From: CAIYYX01 sp035530135
Lineage (GTDB): Bacteria > Pseudomonadota > Gammaproteobacteria > Burkholderiales > Rhodocyclaceae
Length of the DNA stretch: 64,000 bases
Direction: 5' to 3'
Assembly (NCBI GenBank): GCA_035530135.1
Contig: DATKVJ010000077.1
Coordinates: 1-64,000 of the forward strand
The notes under the pieces are model-generated. The model made no database searches and was not told the origin of the DNA. It was given only the letters and a program-made list of their open reading frames with translations. This document shows, one piece after another, positions 44,894 to 53,362 of this stretch. Every line of letters begins with the position of its first letter. Position 1 is the stretch's first letter. A program made the position numbers and the translations under genes.

Positions 44894-45516
44894 CCGGCCA
44901 GAGGCGGAAACAGTTCCTTCAGCCCGGTGGCCATCATGTCGATCGCCATTCCGGCCAGCAGGAAGCCGGTCAGGCGTTCGATGACGTTGAGCTTCGCCGC
45001 GGTCAGCCAGCGCTGGGTCTTAGCGGCGAAGCGGAAGGTGGCCCAGGTGATCGCACCGACCGTCAAACCGGGGACCACGATCAGCGCGAAATCTGCGACG
45101 CGTTGCAGGGCGCCGTGGGTCATCATGTAGGACAGCGCCGCCGGCCCGGCCAGCAGTGGAATGCCCAGAGGAACGATGCCGCGGCCCTCGCGGTCCGCGG
45201 CGGCCGAAGTCTCGGCGGCGGTCTGTTTGACCGCCTTCTCTTGCCCCAGCACCATGGCGATGCCCAGGATCAGCACGATGATGCCGCCGCCGACGCGCAT
45301 ACCGCCCAGACTCATGCCGAGCAGATCGAGGATCTCGGCGCCGATCAATCCCGCCCCGACCAGCGCCACGGTCACCGTCACGCCCAACACGCGGGCGTAG
45401 CGGTGCTGCGATGACGTGGATAAGCCGCCGGTCGCCTGGAGAAACAGCGGGATCAGGCCGAAGGGCTCGACCAGCGCCAGCAGCGTGACGATTTTCTTCA
45501 GCATCAGCGCGGTCAT
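44890..45516 (-). CDS. MarC/UPF0056 family membrane protein
   Basis: A 208-residue inner-membrane protein with six hydrophobic segments. The opening LLALVEPFGLIPLFLQATGG and the conserved PLGIPLLAGPAALSYMM stretch match the MarC family. It was once thought to confer multiple antibiotic resistance in E. coli, but its function remains unknown. The His/Gly-rich loop seen in some members is replaced by an Ala/Glu-rich loop (KQTAAETSAAADREGRG). Confidence 0.92.
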   Translation of the reverse strand: MTALMLKKIVTLLALVEPFGLIPLFLQATGGLSTSSQHRYARVLGVTVTVALVGAGLIGAEILDLLGMSLGGMRVGGGIIVLILGIAMVLGQEKAVKQTAAETSAAADREGRGIVPLGIPLLAGPAALSYMMTHGALQRVADFALIVVPGLTVGAITWATFRFAAKTQRWLTAAKLNVIERLTGFLLAGMAIDMMATGLKELFPPLAG

Positions 45517-45546
45517 CGTGGATACGCCGAAGCGGACGCCCGGAAC

Positions 45547-46008
45547 TCAGGACTTGCCGGTGCTGCCGAAGCCGCCTTCGCCCCGCCCGCTGGCGGCGAA
45601 ATCGTCGACGATGTTGAAGCCGACCTGCAGGACCGGCACCACCACCAGTTGCGCGAGCCGGTCGAGCGGATTCAGGGTGAAGGTCTCCTTGCCGCGATTC
45701 CAGGTGGAAACGAAGATCTCGCCCTGGTAATCCGAGTCGATCAGGCCGACCAGATTGCCCAGCACGATGCCGTGCTTGTGGCCGAGCCCGGAGCGCGGCA
45801 GGATCAGCGCCGCCAGGCCGGGATCGGCGAGGTGGATGGCGATGCCGGTGGGAATCAGCTGCGTCTCGCCGGGATGGATTTTTACCGGCAGCTCGATGCA
45901 GGCGCGCAGGTCGAGACCGGCGGCGCCCGCCGTGGCGTAATGCGGCGCGTATTGTCCTGCGGCGTCCCTCAAGCGCGGGTCGAGGATCTTGACGTCGATG
46001 CGATGCAT
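45547..46008 (-). CDS. dut: dUTP diphosphatase
   Basis: A 153-residue trimeric dUTPase that hydrolyses dUTP to dUMP and PPi, limiting uracil in DNA. The conserved motifs are present: AAGLDLRAC (motif 1), PRSGLGHKHGIVL (motif 2), GLIDSDYQGE (motif 3) and the C-terminal RGEGGFGSTG (motif 5). It starts one base after the coaBC stop, a conserved pairing in proteobacteria that implies co-translation. Confidence 0.98.
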   Translation of the reverse strand: MHRIDVKILDPRLRDAAGQYAPHYATAGAAGLDLRACIELPVKIHPGETQLIPTGIAIHLADPGLAALILPRSGLGHKHGIVLGNLVGLIDSDYQGEIFVSTWNRGKETFTLNPLDRLAQLVVVPVLQVGFNIVDDFAASGRGEGGFGSTGKS

Positions 46009-46009
46009 G

Positions 46010-47200
46010 TCAGCGGCGGTCGAGCATGGGGACGAGGTGGGCGACGATGGCGCGCGCCACGGCTAGCTTCTCGCCCGCGGGCAGCGGATGGCTGCCGTCG
46101 GCGTCGAACAGGATCACGCTGTTGGCGTCGCCGCCCAGGCCATCCTGGATCAGGTTGCCAACGACCAGCGGCAGCCTCTTGGCGACGCGCTTGCTTTCGG
46201 CGTATTCGGCCAGATTCCGGCTCTCTGCGGCGAAACCGACGCAAAACGGGGCGTTGGGCAAGGCCGCAACCTCGGCGAGGATGTCCGGGTTTTGCGTGAG
46301 CTCCAGGGTCATGGTGCCGCCGCTCTTCTTGATCTTGTCTGCGTGCGCAATTGCCGGGCGATAGTCCGCCACCGCCGCGACGGCGATGAACAGGTCTTGC
46401 GCCGGCAATTCGCGCAGCACCGCCTCGCGCATCTGGGCGGCGCTCTCGACGTCGATGCGCGTGACGCCGCGCGGCGTCGCCAGGGCGACCGGACCCGCCA
46501 CCAAGGTCACCGCTGCACCGGCCTCGCGGCAGGCGCGCGCCAGGGCGAAACCCATCTTGCCAGAACTGGCGTTGGTCAGCCCGCGCACCGGATCGATGGG
46601 TTCGAAGGTCGGACCGGCGGTCAGCAGCACGCGCCGGCCGGCAAGCAGTTTGGGCTGGAAGAAGGCGGCGAGTTCTTCGCAGATCGCCTCCGGTTCGAGC
46701 ATCCGCCCCGGCCCCACCTCGCCGCAGGCCTGCGAGCCGACATCCGGACCGAGCAGGACGACGCCGTCATCGATCAATTGCCGGGCGTTGCGCCGCGTCG
46801 GCGCCTGCTCCCACATCTGCCGGTTCATCGCCGGCGCCGCCAGCAGCGGACACTCCCGCGCCAGGCAGAGGGTCGCGAGCAGGTCGTCGGCCAGGCCGTG
46901 GACCAGCTTGGCGAGGAAATCGGCGCTGGCCGGCGCCACCAGGATGGCGTCGGCGCCGCGGGAAAGCGCGATGTGCGCCATGCCGCCGGGTGCGCGCGCG
47001 TCCCAAAGATCGCCCCATACCGGCCGACCGGTGAGCGCCTGGAAGGTCGCCGGGCCGACGAAATGCGAACCGGCGGCGGTCAGCACGACATCGACGTCGG
47101 CGCCGCCCTTCACCAGCAGGCGCGCCAACTCTGCCGCCTTGTAAGCCGCCACGCCGCCGGTGACACCGAGCACGATGCGTCTAGCCGAAAACTCAGTCAT
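46010..47200 (-). CDS. coaBC: Bifunctional phosphopantothenoylcysteine decarboxylase/synthase
   Basis: A 396-residue two-domain coenzyme A biosynthesis enzyme. The N-terminal CoaC flavoprotein (residues 1-180) has GVTGGVAAYKAAEL and the substrate-binding LAAPAMNRQMW; the C-terminal CoaB synthase has LTAGPTFEPIDPVRGLTNASSG. The ATG at 47200 starts at MTEFSARRIVLGV; the longer frame overlaps radC's start region. It is divergent from radC and coupled to dut. Confidence 0.97.
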   Translation of the reverse strand: MTEFSARRIVLGVTGGVAAYKAAELARLLVKGGADVDVVLTAAGSHFVGPATFQALTGRPVWGDLWDARAPGGMAHIALSRGADAILVAPASADFLAKLVHGLADDLLATLCLARECPLLAAPAMNRQMWEQAPTRRNARQLIDDGVVLLGPDVGSQACGEVGPGRMLEPEAICEELAAFFQPKLLAGRRVLLTAGPTFEPIDPVRGLTNASSGKMGFALARACREAGAAVTLVAGPVALATPRGVTRIDVESAAQMREAVLRELPAQDLFIAVAAVADYRPAIAHADKIKKSGGTMTLELTQNPDILAEVAALPNAPFCVGFAAESRNLAEYAESKRVAKRLPLVVGNLIQDGLGGDANSVILFDADGSHPLPAGEKLAVARAIVAHLVPMLDRR

Positions 47201-47244
47201 GACATTAGAATATCGACCAACCATTCGATCAGGCATTCTAACCC

Positions 47245-47922
47245 ATGGCAATTGCCGATTGGCCCGAACAAGAACGGCCGCGCGAGCGTCTGCTGAAGCA
47301 CGGTGCCGGAGCGCTCTCCGACGCGGAACTGCTCGCGATCTTCCTGCGCGTGGGCATCCGGGGCAAGAGCGCGGTCGATCTGGGCCGCCAGCTGCTCGCC
47401 CACTTCGGTTCCTGGCAGCGCCTGTTCCAAGCAGAAGCGATGGAATTCGCCGCGATCCCGGGCATGGGCAGCGCCAAGATCGCGCAGCTGCAGGCGGTGC
47501 TGGAGCTGGCGCGGCGCAGCCTGGGCGAGCAGTTGGATAGCCGCGACCTGTTCGGCGCGCCCGGTGCGGTGCGCGACTGGTTGCGCCTCACGCTCGCGCA
47601 TCTGCCCCACGAAGCCTTCCTGGCGCTATGGCTGGACGCGCAGAACCGCCTGATCCGTCACGACGAGCTGTTCCGCGGCACGCTCACCCAGACCTCGGTT
47701 TATCCGCGCGAGGTGGTCAAGCAGGCGCTGTCGCGGAACGCCGCGGCGGTGATCTTCGCCCACAACCACCCCTCCGGCGCCGCCGAGCCCTCGCGCGCCG
47801 ACGAGGCCCTGACCGTGTCGCTGCGACAAGCGCTGGCGCTGGTCGATGTCAAAGTGCTCGATCACTTCATCGTCGCCGGCAATGCGCCGCCGATGTCCTT
47901 CGCCGAGCGGGGCCTGCTGTAA
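47245..47922 (+). CDS. radC: RadC family JAMM-domain protein
   Basis: A 225-residue protein with an N-terminal helix-hairpin-helix region and a C-terminal JAMM/MPN metal domain: FAHNHPSGAAEPSRADEALT contains the His-x-His and Asp ligands. Despite the old name, a direct role in DNA repair has not been upheld. Location between coaBC (divergent) and rpmB-rpmG (downstream) is a classical proteobacterial neighbourhood. Confidence 0.96.
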   Translation: MAIADWPEQERPRERLLKHGAGALSDAELLAIFLRVGIRGKSAVDLGRQLLAHFGSWQRLFQAEAMEFAAIPGMGSAKIAQLQAVLELARRSLGEQLDSRDLFGAPGAVRDWLRLTLAHLPHEAFLALWLDAQNRLIRHDELFRGTLTQTSVYPREVVKQALSRNAAAVIFAHNHPSGAAEPSRADEALTVSLRQALALVDVKVLDHFIVAGNAPPMSFAERGLL

Positions 47923-47954
47923 ACCTGGCGGAAATGTCCGGCCGGAATTCGGGC

Positions 47955-47984
47955 TTGAAGTTTTTCCCAAGCCACGCGTATAAT
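47955..47984 (+). promoter_or_regulatory. rpmB-rpmG promoter
   Basis: TTGAAG (47955-47960) and a perfect TATAAT (47979-47984) are spaced by 18 bases, about 33 bases upstream of the rpmB ATG. Confidence 0.7.
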
Positions 47985-48016
47985 GCGCGGCTAAATCGCT
48001 TTCTGGAGCAACCCAC

Positions 48017-48253
48017 ATGTCCCGCGTTTGCCAAGTCACGGGCAAGGCCCCGATGGTCGGAAACCACGTTTCCCACGCCAACAACAAGACCAAGCGCCGC
48101 TTTCTGCCCAACCTGCAGAATCGCCGCTTCTGGGTCGAGTCCCAAAATCGCTGGGTGAGGCTGCGCGTTTCCAATGCCGGCCTGCGCACCATCGACAAAA
48201 AAGGCATCGACGTCATCCTCGCCGAGCTGAAGAGCCGCGGCGAGTCGTTCTGA
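48017..48253 (+). CDS. rpmB: 50S ribosomal protein L28
   Basis: A 78-residue large-subunit protein, opening MSRVCQVTGKAPMVGNHVSHA. Of the zinc-ribbon cysteines seen in some bacteria, only Cys5 is retained. It has its own promoter and a GGAGCAACCCAC ribosome-binding region, and is followed by rpmG after 29 bases, a near-universal pairing. Confidence 0.98.
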   Translation: MSRVCQVTGKAPMVGNHVSHANNKTKRRFLPNLQNRRFWVESQNRWVRLRVSNAGLRTIDKKGIDVILAELKSRGESF

Positions 48254-48282
48254 CGCCCGCCGCAACCTGACCGGAGATCACC

Positions 48283-48450
48283 ATGGCCAAAGGCGCCCGC
48301 GAAAAAATCAAGCTCGAATCGACGGCCGGTACCGGCCATTTCTACACCACCACCAAGAACAAGCGGACCACGCCCGAGAAGCTGGAAATGGTCAAGTACG
48401 ACCCCAAGGTCCGCAAGCACGTCGCCTACAAGGAAACCAAGCTGAAGTAA
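48283..48450 (+). CDS. rpmG: 50S ribosomal protein L33
   Basis: A 55-residue large-subunit protein, too short to be picked up by length-based searches. It opens MAKGAREKIKLESTAGTGHF and ends VRKHVAYKETKLK. The four zinc-ligand cysteines of the C+ form are absent, so this is the zinc-independent (C-) L33, in contrast to the zinc-binding L31 at 3306. CCGGAGATCACC gives the ribosome-binding site. Confidence 0.98.
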   Translation: MAKGAREKIKLESTAGTGHFYTTTKNKRTTPEKLEMVKYDPKVRKHVAYKETKLK

Positions 48451-48470
48451 GGCTTACCCCGTACCGGCAA

Positions 48471-48497
48471 AAAAACCCGCTCGATGGCGGGTTTTTT
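48471..48497 (+). terminator. Terminator of rpmB-rpmG, possibly bidirectional
   Basis: ACCCGC (48475-48480) pairs with GCGGGT (48487-48492), extended by flanking A and T runs; TTTTTT (48492-48497) follows. A run of A residues on the other side would also give a T run for the convergent desaturase gene. Confidence 0.8.
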
Positions 48498-48528
48498 GTT
48501 GGCTGTTGGCTTGGTCGTTTCGGGCGGT

Positions 48529-49686
48529 TCAGACGGCGTAGCGCCGCAAGCGCAGCGAGAACTCCTGCAACTGAGCGATGCCGCTCTGCTCGGCGCGGTG
48601 GATCCATTCCTGCAACTGCTTCACGAGTTGCTCGTGACTGGCGGCGGAACGCGCCCAGAGCGCCTCGAGCTCGACGCGCATGGCATAGACCTTGGCCAGG
48701 CGGTCGCTCCTTCCCAGCACCGAGGCCAACTTCTCCTGATCCGGAATCTGCAGCGCCGCCTCGCCCAGCCAGCGCTTCAGCGCCTGACCCTGCCGGGCAT
48801 CGAGCTTGAGCTTGCCGATCTCCTCGACGGCGATGCGCTGCAGCGACTTCATGTACCTCGCCAGCACATCGTAACGATGGGTGATCACCGCCTGCAGCGT
48901 CTGTTCATCCACCGCCGGCCGAACCACGCCCAGCCTGGGTCGCGGCGCCAGCTTCTTCACCCGGGCGAGCCCGAGGACCTCCATGATGCGGATGTAGAAC
49001 CAGCCGATGTCGAACTCGTACCATTTGTTGGAGAGCTTGGCCGAGGTGGCGAAGGCGTGATGGTTGTTGTGCAGTTCCTCGCCGCCGATCAGTATTCCCC
49101 AGGGCAGGATGTTGGTGCTGGCGTCGGCGCTGGCGAAATTGCGATAACCCCAGAAGTGACCGACGCCGTTGATCACACCGGCCGCCCAGAACGGGATCCA
49201 GGCCATCTGCACGCCCCAGATCAGCGCACCGGGAACTGCGCCGAACAGCGCGACATCGATGCCCAGCATGACGACGACGCCCAGCTTGTGGAATGGCGTA
49301 TACAGCTTGCGCTCGAGCCAGTCGTCGGGCGTACCGTGGCCGTAGCGTAGGACGGTATCCCGATTGCGCGACTCCTTGACGTAGAGGAAGACGCCGCCCC
49401 AGAGCACGCGGTTTAGGCCGAGCACCTGCGGGCTGTGGGGGTCATCCGGGGTCTCGCACTTGGCGTGGTGCTTGCGGTGGATCGCCGCCCATTCCTTGGT
49501 GACCATGCCGGTGGACAGCCACAGCCAGAAGCGGAAGAAGTGGCTGGGCAGGGGCGCGAGCTCGAGCGCGCGGTGCGCCTGGCAGCGGTGCAGGAAGATG
49601 GTGACGCCGGCGATCGTGACGTGGGTCATCAATAGGGCGATGAGCGCGTAGCCGAGCCAGGACAGATGGATGAAGCCTGAGAGCAT
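48529..49686 (-). CDS. Fatty acid (acyl-CoA/acyl-lipid) desaturase
   Basis: A 385-residue membrane di-iron desaturase. The three His boxes are HRCQAHR (residues 33-39), HRKHH (about 70-74) and ELHNNHH (about 205-211), with TM pairs between. This is the delta-9 stearoyl-CoA-desaturase-like class. The last 130 residues after the third His box are a helical Glu/Gln/Leu/Arg-rich extension not needed for catalysis. It could tune membrane unsaturation; cold control cannot be read from the sequence. Confidence 0.93.
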   Translation of the reverse strand: MLSGFIHLSWLGYALIALLMTHVTIAGVTIFLHRCQAHRALELAPLPSHFFRFWLWLSTGMVTKEWAAIHRKHHAKCETPDDPHSPQVLGLNRVLWGGVFLYVKESRNRDTVLRYGHGTPDDWLERKLYTPFHKLGVVVMLGIDVALFGAVPGALIWGVQMAWIPFWAAGVINGVGHFWGYRNFASADASTNILPWGILIGGEELHNNHHAFATSAKLSNKWYEFDIGWFYIRIMEVLGLARVKKLAPRPRLGVVRPAVDEQTLQAVITHRYDVLARYMKSLQRIAVEEIGKLKLDARQGQALKRWLGEAALQIPDQEKLASVLGRSDRLAKVYAMRVELEALWARSAASHEQLVKQLQEWIHRAEQSGIAQLQEFSLRLRRYAV

Positions 49687-49753
49687 CAGAATATGCCTTT
49701 GGAAATAATACAGTTCGACCCTATTCTACGTGAATAGTTGCCATGTCGAGCGA

Positions 49754-51022
49754 TCAAGCCGACGTACCGAGCAGGCGCACCTCGCGCTGCGGATAGGGAA
49801 TGCTGATGCCGGCGGCCTGGAAGCCGCGCCAAATCGCGAGGTTGATGTCCGAACGCAGCTGCAACGTGCCCTGCTCCGGGTCGGCGATCCAGAAACCGAG
49901 TTCGAGATTGATGCCCGAGTCGGCGAATTCCACCAGGAAGGCCCCCGGCCCCGGTTCGGCCAGAACCCGGGGCTGCGCCCGGGCGGCCTCGGCCATGATG
50001 CGCATCGCCTGATCGAGATCGGTCTCGTAGCCGACCTGTACCGGCAGCGAGAAGCGCATGTTGGGGTCGGTGTAGGACTCGTTGCGCACCACCTGACTCA
50101 CCAGCAATTCGTTGGGAACGATCGCCTCGACCCCGGAGAGGCTCCTGACCACCGTGTAGCGGGTGGTGATTTTAGTCACCAGGCCGCGGTCGTCGCCGAC
50201 CGTAATCAGGCTGCCGATGCTGATCGAATGGTCGAGCAGGATGATGAAGCCGGAGACGTAGTTGCTAGCGATCTTCTGCAATCCGAAGCCCAGGCCGACG
50301 CCCAGCGCGCCGCCGAACACCGAGAGCGTGGTGAGATCGATGCCGACCAGGGGCAGGCCGATCAGCACCGCCAACAGGATCAGGAATACCTTGGAGAGGC
50401 GGGTAAACACCGCGCGCAGGTTGCCGTCCAGCCCCTCGATGCGCTGCAGCCTGTCCTCCACCATGCCCGACAGCCATAGCGCCACGAACAGCGTCGCCAG
50501 CACCGTCACCAGGCCTTGCAGCACTATCCAGAGATTGAGGCTCTGCTTGCCGACGTCGAAACTGACGCCCTCCATCATGCCGATCAGATCGGGCAGCAGG
50601 CCGGTGATGTGCAGCGCCACCAGACCCCACACCAAGAGCGCGAACAGGCGCTCGAACGACGCCAGCCAGGCGGAGCCGCCGAAGGTGTAGCGCAGCACGT
50701 AGAACACCGCGCGGATCGCCGCGAACGACGCCAAGAGCGGTTCCGCCAGCGCCAGCAGGTGGGTATGGACGCGATGCCGCAGCAGCGCCTCCGCCACCGT
50801 CACCAGCACCAGCGCCACCAGCGGGAAGGCCACCCGCTTCAAGCCGCCCCGTCCCAGGCGCCAGGCGCGGCCGTCGCTCGCGGCACGTCCGCGCACCAGG
50901 CGGCTGGCGAAGAAGGCCAGCGCCAGACACAGCACCAGCGCGCCCGACTGCCAGAACACGTCCGGGCGCAGCAGGTCGTGCCAGAAGCTGATGAGCGGAT
51001 TCGGAAACTCTGTCGTCTTCAT
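49754..51022 (-). CDS. MscS-family mechanosensitive channel
   Basis: A 422-residue inner-membrane protein with about five N-terminal TM segments and the MscS core. The pore helix lies in FGGALGVGLGFGLQKIASNY; the beta domain follows with GSLITVGDDRGLVTKI and RYTVVRSLSGVEAIVPNE. It is longer than E. coli MscS, closer to the YbdG/YnaI class. The ATG at 51022 (MKTTEFPNPLIS) is chosen; the longer frame overlaps rsmB. It releases solutes under hypo-osmotic stress by family inference. Confidence 0.9.
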   Translation of the reverse strand: MKTTEFPNPLISFWHDLLRPDVFWQSGALVLCLALAFFASRLVRGRAASDGRAWRLGRGGLKRVAFPLVALVLVTVAEALLRHRVHTHLLALAEPLLASFAAIRAVFYVLRYTFGGSAWLASFERLFALLVWGLVALHITGLLPDLIGMMEGVSFDVGKQSLNLWIVLQGLVTVLATLFVALWLSGMVEDRLQRIEGLDGNLRAVFTRLSKVFLILLAVLIGLPLVGIDLTTLSVFGGALGVGLGFGLQKIASNYVSGFIILLDHSISIGSLITVGDDRGLVTKITTRYTVVRSLSGVEAIVPNELLVSQVVRNESYTDPNMRFSLPVQVGYETDLDQAMRIMAEAARAQPRVLAEPGPGAFLVEFADSGINLELGFWIADPEQGTLQLRSDINLAIWRGFQAAGISIPYPQREVRLLGTSA

Positions 51023-51032
51023 GGCAAATGCT

Positions 51033-52298
51033 TCAAGGCAACCGCTCCATGGCCACCGCATAGAAGCCGTCGGTGCCATGCAGGTGCGGCAGCAGACGCA
51101 TGTCGTCGCCGCAATCGATCGCGATGCCCTGCTCCGCCAGCAGGGCCTGCGCCGAGAGGCGGCGGAAGCCGGGATGCGCGGCCAGGAAGGCGTCGACGAT
51201 CGACTCGTTCTCCTCGGGCAGGATGCTGCAGGTGGCATACACCAGGCGCCCGCCCGGTTTCACCAGGCGCGCGGCCGCAGCCAGGATGTCGCGCTGCTTC
51301 TGGGCGAGCTCGGTGACGCTCTGGGGCGTCTGCCGCCACTTCAGGTCTGGATTCCGGCGCAGGGTGCCCAGGCCGCTGCAGGGCGCATCGACCAGGACCC
51401 GGTCGATCTTGCCGGCAAGCCGCTTCACGTGCGCGTCGTTCTCGCCGGAGATGCGCACCGGATGCACGTTGGACAGGCCCGCGCGCGCCGCCCTCGGCTT
51501 CAACCGGGCCAGGCGCTTGTCGGCGACGTCGAAGGCATAGAGCCGGCCGGTGGAGCGCATCATGGCGCCGAGCAGCAGGGTCTTGCCGCCGGCGCCGGCG
51601 CAGAAATCCACGACCATCTCGCCGCGCTTGGGGGCCAGCAGACAGCCGAGCAGCTGGCTGCCCTCGTCCTGCACCTCGATGGCACCCTCGAGGTAGAGCG
51701 GGTGACGCGCGAGCGCCGGTTTCGCCTTGAGGCGGATGCCCAGCGGCGCATAGCGGCAGGCCTCCGCCGCGATGCCGTCCGCCGCGAGGCGGGAGAGCAC
51801 CTCCTCGCGCGTGGCCTTGACCGAGTTCACGCGCAGATCCAGCGGGGCACCCTGGTTGAGGCCGCGCGCCAGTTGCAGCAGCGCCTCGTCGGACAGGCGG
51901 GTGCGCAGCCGCTCGATCAGCCAGTCAGGAAAGTCGGCCTGCTCGGCGAGATCGAGCGCCCGCTCCGGCTGCGCGCGCAAGCCTCCCAGCCATTCGGCCT
52001 CCTCGGCCGTGACCGCCTCGGCCAGCTGCCGCTGGGACAGTCCGCCGATGCGCGTCAGCGCCGCCAGGATCAGGCGCCTGGGCGTCGCCATCGGCTGCGC
52101 CAGCCGCTCCAGCAGGCGCCGGCGACGCAGCACCGTATAGACGGTCTCGGCGATGAAGCCTCGTTCGCGCCCGCCCAGAGCGCGCCGCTCGCGGAAGTAG
52201 CCGGAGAGCACGGCGTCGGCGGGCTGGCTGAAACTCAGGAGCTTCTTCAGCACCGTGGCGGCATCGTCGATCATGCCGGGAGTGACGCGTATGTTCAT
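51033..52298 (-). CDS. rsmB: 16S rRNA (cytosine 967-C5)-methyltransferase
   Basis: A 421-residue protein with an N-terminal NusB-like RNA-binding domain (residues 1-130) and an AdoMet-dependent methyltransferase domain. VVDFCAGAGGKTLLL is motif I, DAPCSGLGTLRRNPDLKW holds one catalytic Cys, and YATCSILPEENE holds the other. It is next to the DUF3108 and purN genes, as in several betaproteobacteria, and 10 bases upstream of the MscS gene on the same strand. Confidence 0.96.
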   Translation of the reverse strand: MNIRVTPGMIDDAATVLKKLLSFSQPADAVLSGYFRERRALGGRERGFIAETVYTVLRRRRLLERLAQPMATPRRLILAALTRIGGLSQRQLAEAVTAEEAEWLGGLRAQPERALDLAEQADFPDWLIERLRTRLSDEALLQLARGLNQGAPLDLRVNSVKATREEVLSRLAADGIAAEACRYAPLGIRLKAKPALARHPLYLEGAIEVQDEGSQLLGCLLAPKRGEMVVDFCAGAGGKTLLLGAMMRSTGRLYAFDVADKRLARLKPRAARAGLSNVHPVRISGENDAHVKRLAGKIDRVLVDAPCSGLGTLRRNPDLKWRQTPQSVTELAQKQRDILAAAARLVKPGGRLVYATCSILPEENESIVDAFLAAHPGFRRLSAQALLAEQGIAIDCGDDMRLLPHLHGTDGFYAVAMERLP

Positions 52299-52304
52299 GT
52301 CTTC

Positions 52305-53348
52305 CTATCGCCCCGCCTGGGGCAAGTTTCCGTTCGCGGCGGGCCCATTATCGTCGAACTCGAGTTCCTCGGCGACCTGGACGAAATGCTCGCCGTCCCG
52401 GTCGGTGTAGCGGATCTTCAGCGGTAGGCCGCGCAGATCCAGTCCCAGCCACACCTCGGTGGCCTCGCCCCGGTCGCCGACGCTCTTCAGGTGCAGCACC
52501 CGCTGCTCGCCGAAGGGCAGCGGCAAGCGCTCCTCGCCCAGCACATCGAAGGTGTAGCGCTCGAATTTCTTGCCGGTCGCCAGCATCACCCCGGTGCGCC
52601 CTGCCGGCAACTGCTGGCCCAGTTGGTAGAACAGGCTCAGCATGTCCTGGGCACCGGGCGACAGCGTCGCCTCGCGGCCGCCGGAATAACGCAGCCGCCC
52701 GCCCGCCCAGTCGAAGCTGGCGGCTTCGGCCGCGACGCCATTGCGCAGGGTGCGATATTCGAGCGGCTTCAGACCCTCGGCGCTGATCTCTCCCTCGCTC
52801 TCCTGGACCACCCGCGCCGACTTGAACAGAGCGGCGAGCCCGGTGGTTTCGGTGACGCTGGTCAGGGTGTAGTTCTTGCCCTCGCGCCGCCAGGTATGCA
52901 CCGCCTGGCCGACGACGAAGCCCTGGTCGCCGCGGCTGATCGAGAAGCGGATGCGGCCGCGGCGCGGCAGCTGCGGCTCGAGCGCGGCAGCGGGGGCTGG
53001 CGATGCCGCCGGCGTTTCAGCGGCGGGCGGCGACAGCGCGGGTCCGGCGGCGACCGGCGCGACCGGTATCGGGGCGGCCGCCGTTGCCGGCACAGACACC
53101 GGCGCTGGCACCGGCGAGCTGATCGGCGCGGCTGCCGGCGGCGGGGCGCGATGGCGGACCGGCGGCGGCGAGCGGCGCGGCTCGGGACGACGGGCGACCG
53201 GCTGCGGGCGGGGTCCCTCGGGCACGAGCTGCGCCTGCAATGGCGCCGCGGCGCCTTGGGTCGGCAAGCGCCAGCCCGGGGAGACCAAGAGCGCCAGATG
53301 CAGCAGCAGCGACAGCGCCAGGGCCAGCGCGATGCCCGAGCGCATCAT
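52305..53348 (-). CDS. DUF3108 protein with TonB-like proline-rich N-terminus
   Basis: About 347 residues. One N-terminal TM helix (residues 4-24) is followed by a Pro/Ala-rich linker of over 100 residues with RRPEPRRSPPPVRHR, then a C-terminal DUF3108 domain (about 140-340) that is probably periplasmic. The N-terminal half resembles TonB anchors, but no TonB C-terminal domain is present. Function of DUF3108 is unknown. Start is uncertain: ATG at 53348, or a GTG at 53360 directly after purN. Confidence 0.8.
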   Translation of the reverse strand: MMRSGIALALALSLLLHLALLVSPGWRLPTQGAAAPLQAQLVPEGPRPQPVARRPEPRRSPPPVRHRAPPPAAAPISSPVPAPVSVPATAAAPIPVAPVAAGPALSPPAAETPAASPAPAAALEPQLPRRGRIRFSISRGDQGFVVGQAVHTWRREGKNYTLTSVTETTGLAALFKSARVVQESEGEISAEGLKPLEYRTLRNGVAAEAASFDWAGGRLRYSGGREATLSPGAQDMLSLFYQLGQQLPAGRTGVMLATGKKFERYTFDVLGEERLPLPFGEQRVLHLKSVGDRGEATEVWLGLDLRGLPLKIRYTDRDGEHFVQVAEELEFDDNGPAANGNLPQAGR

Positions 53349-53362
53349 CTGTCCGGGCACGC

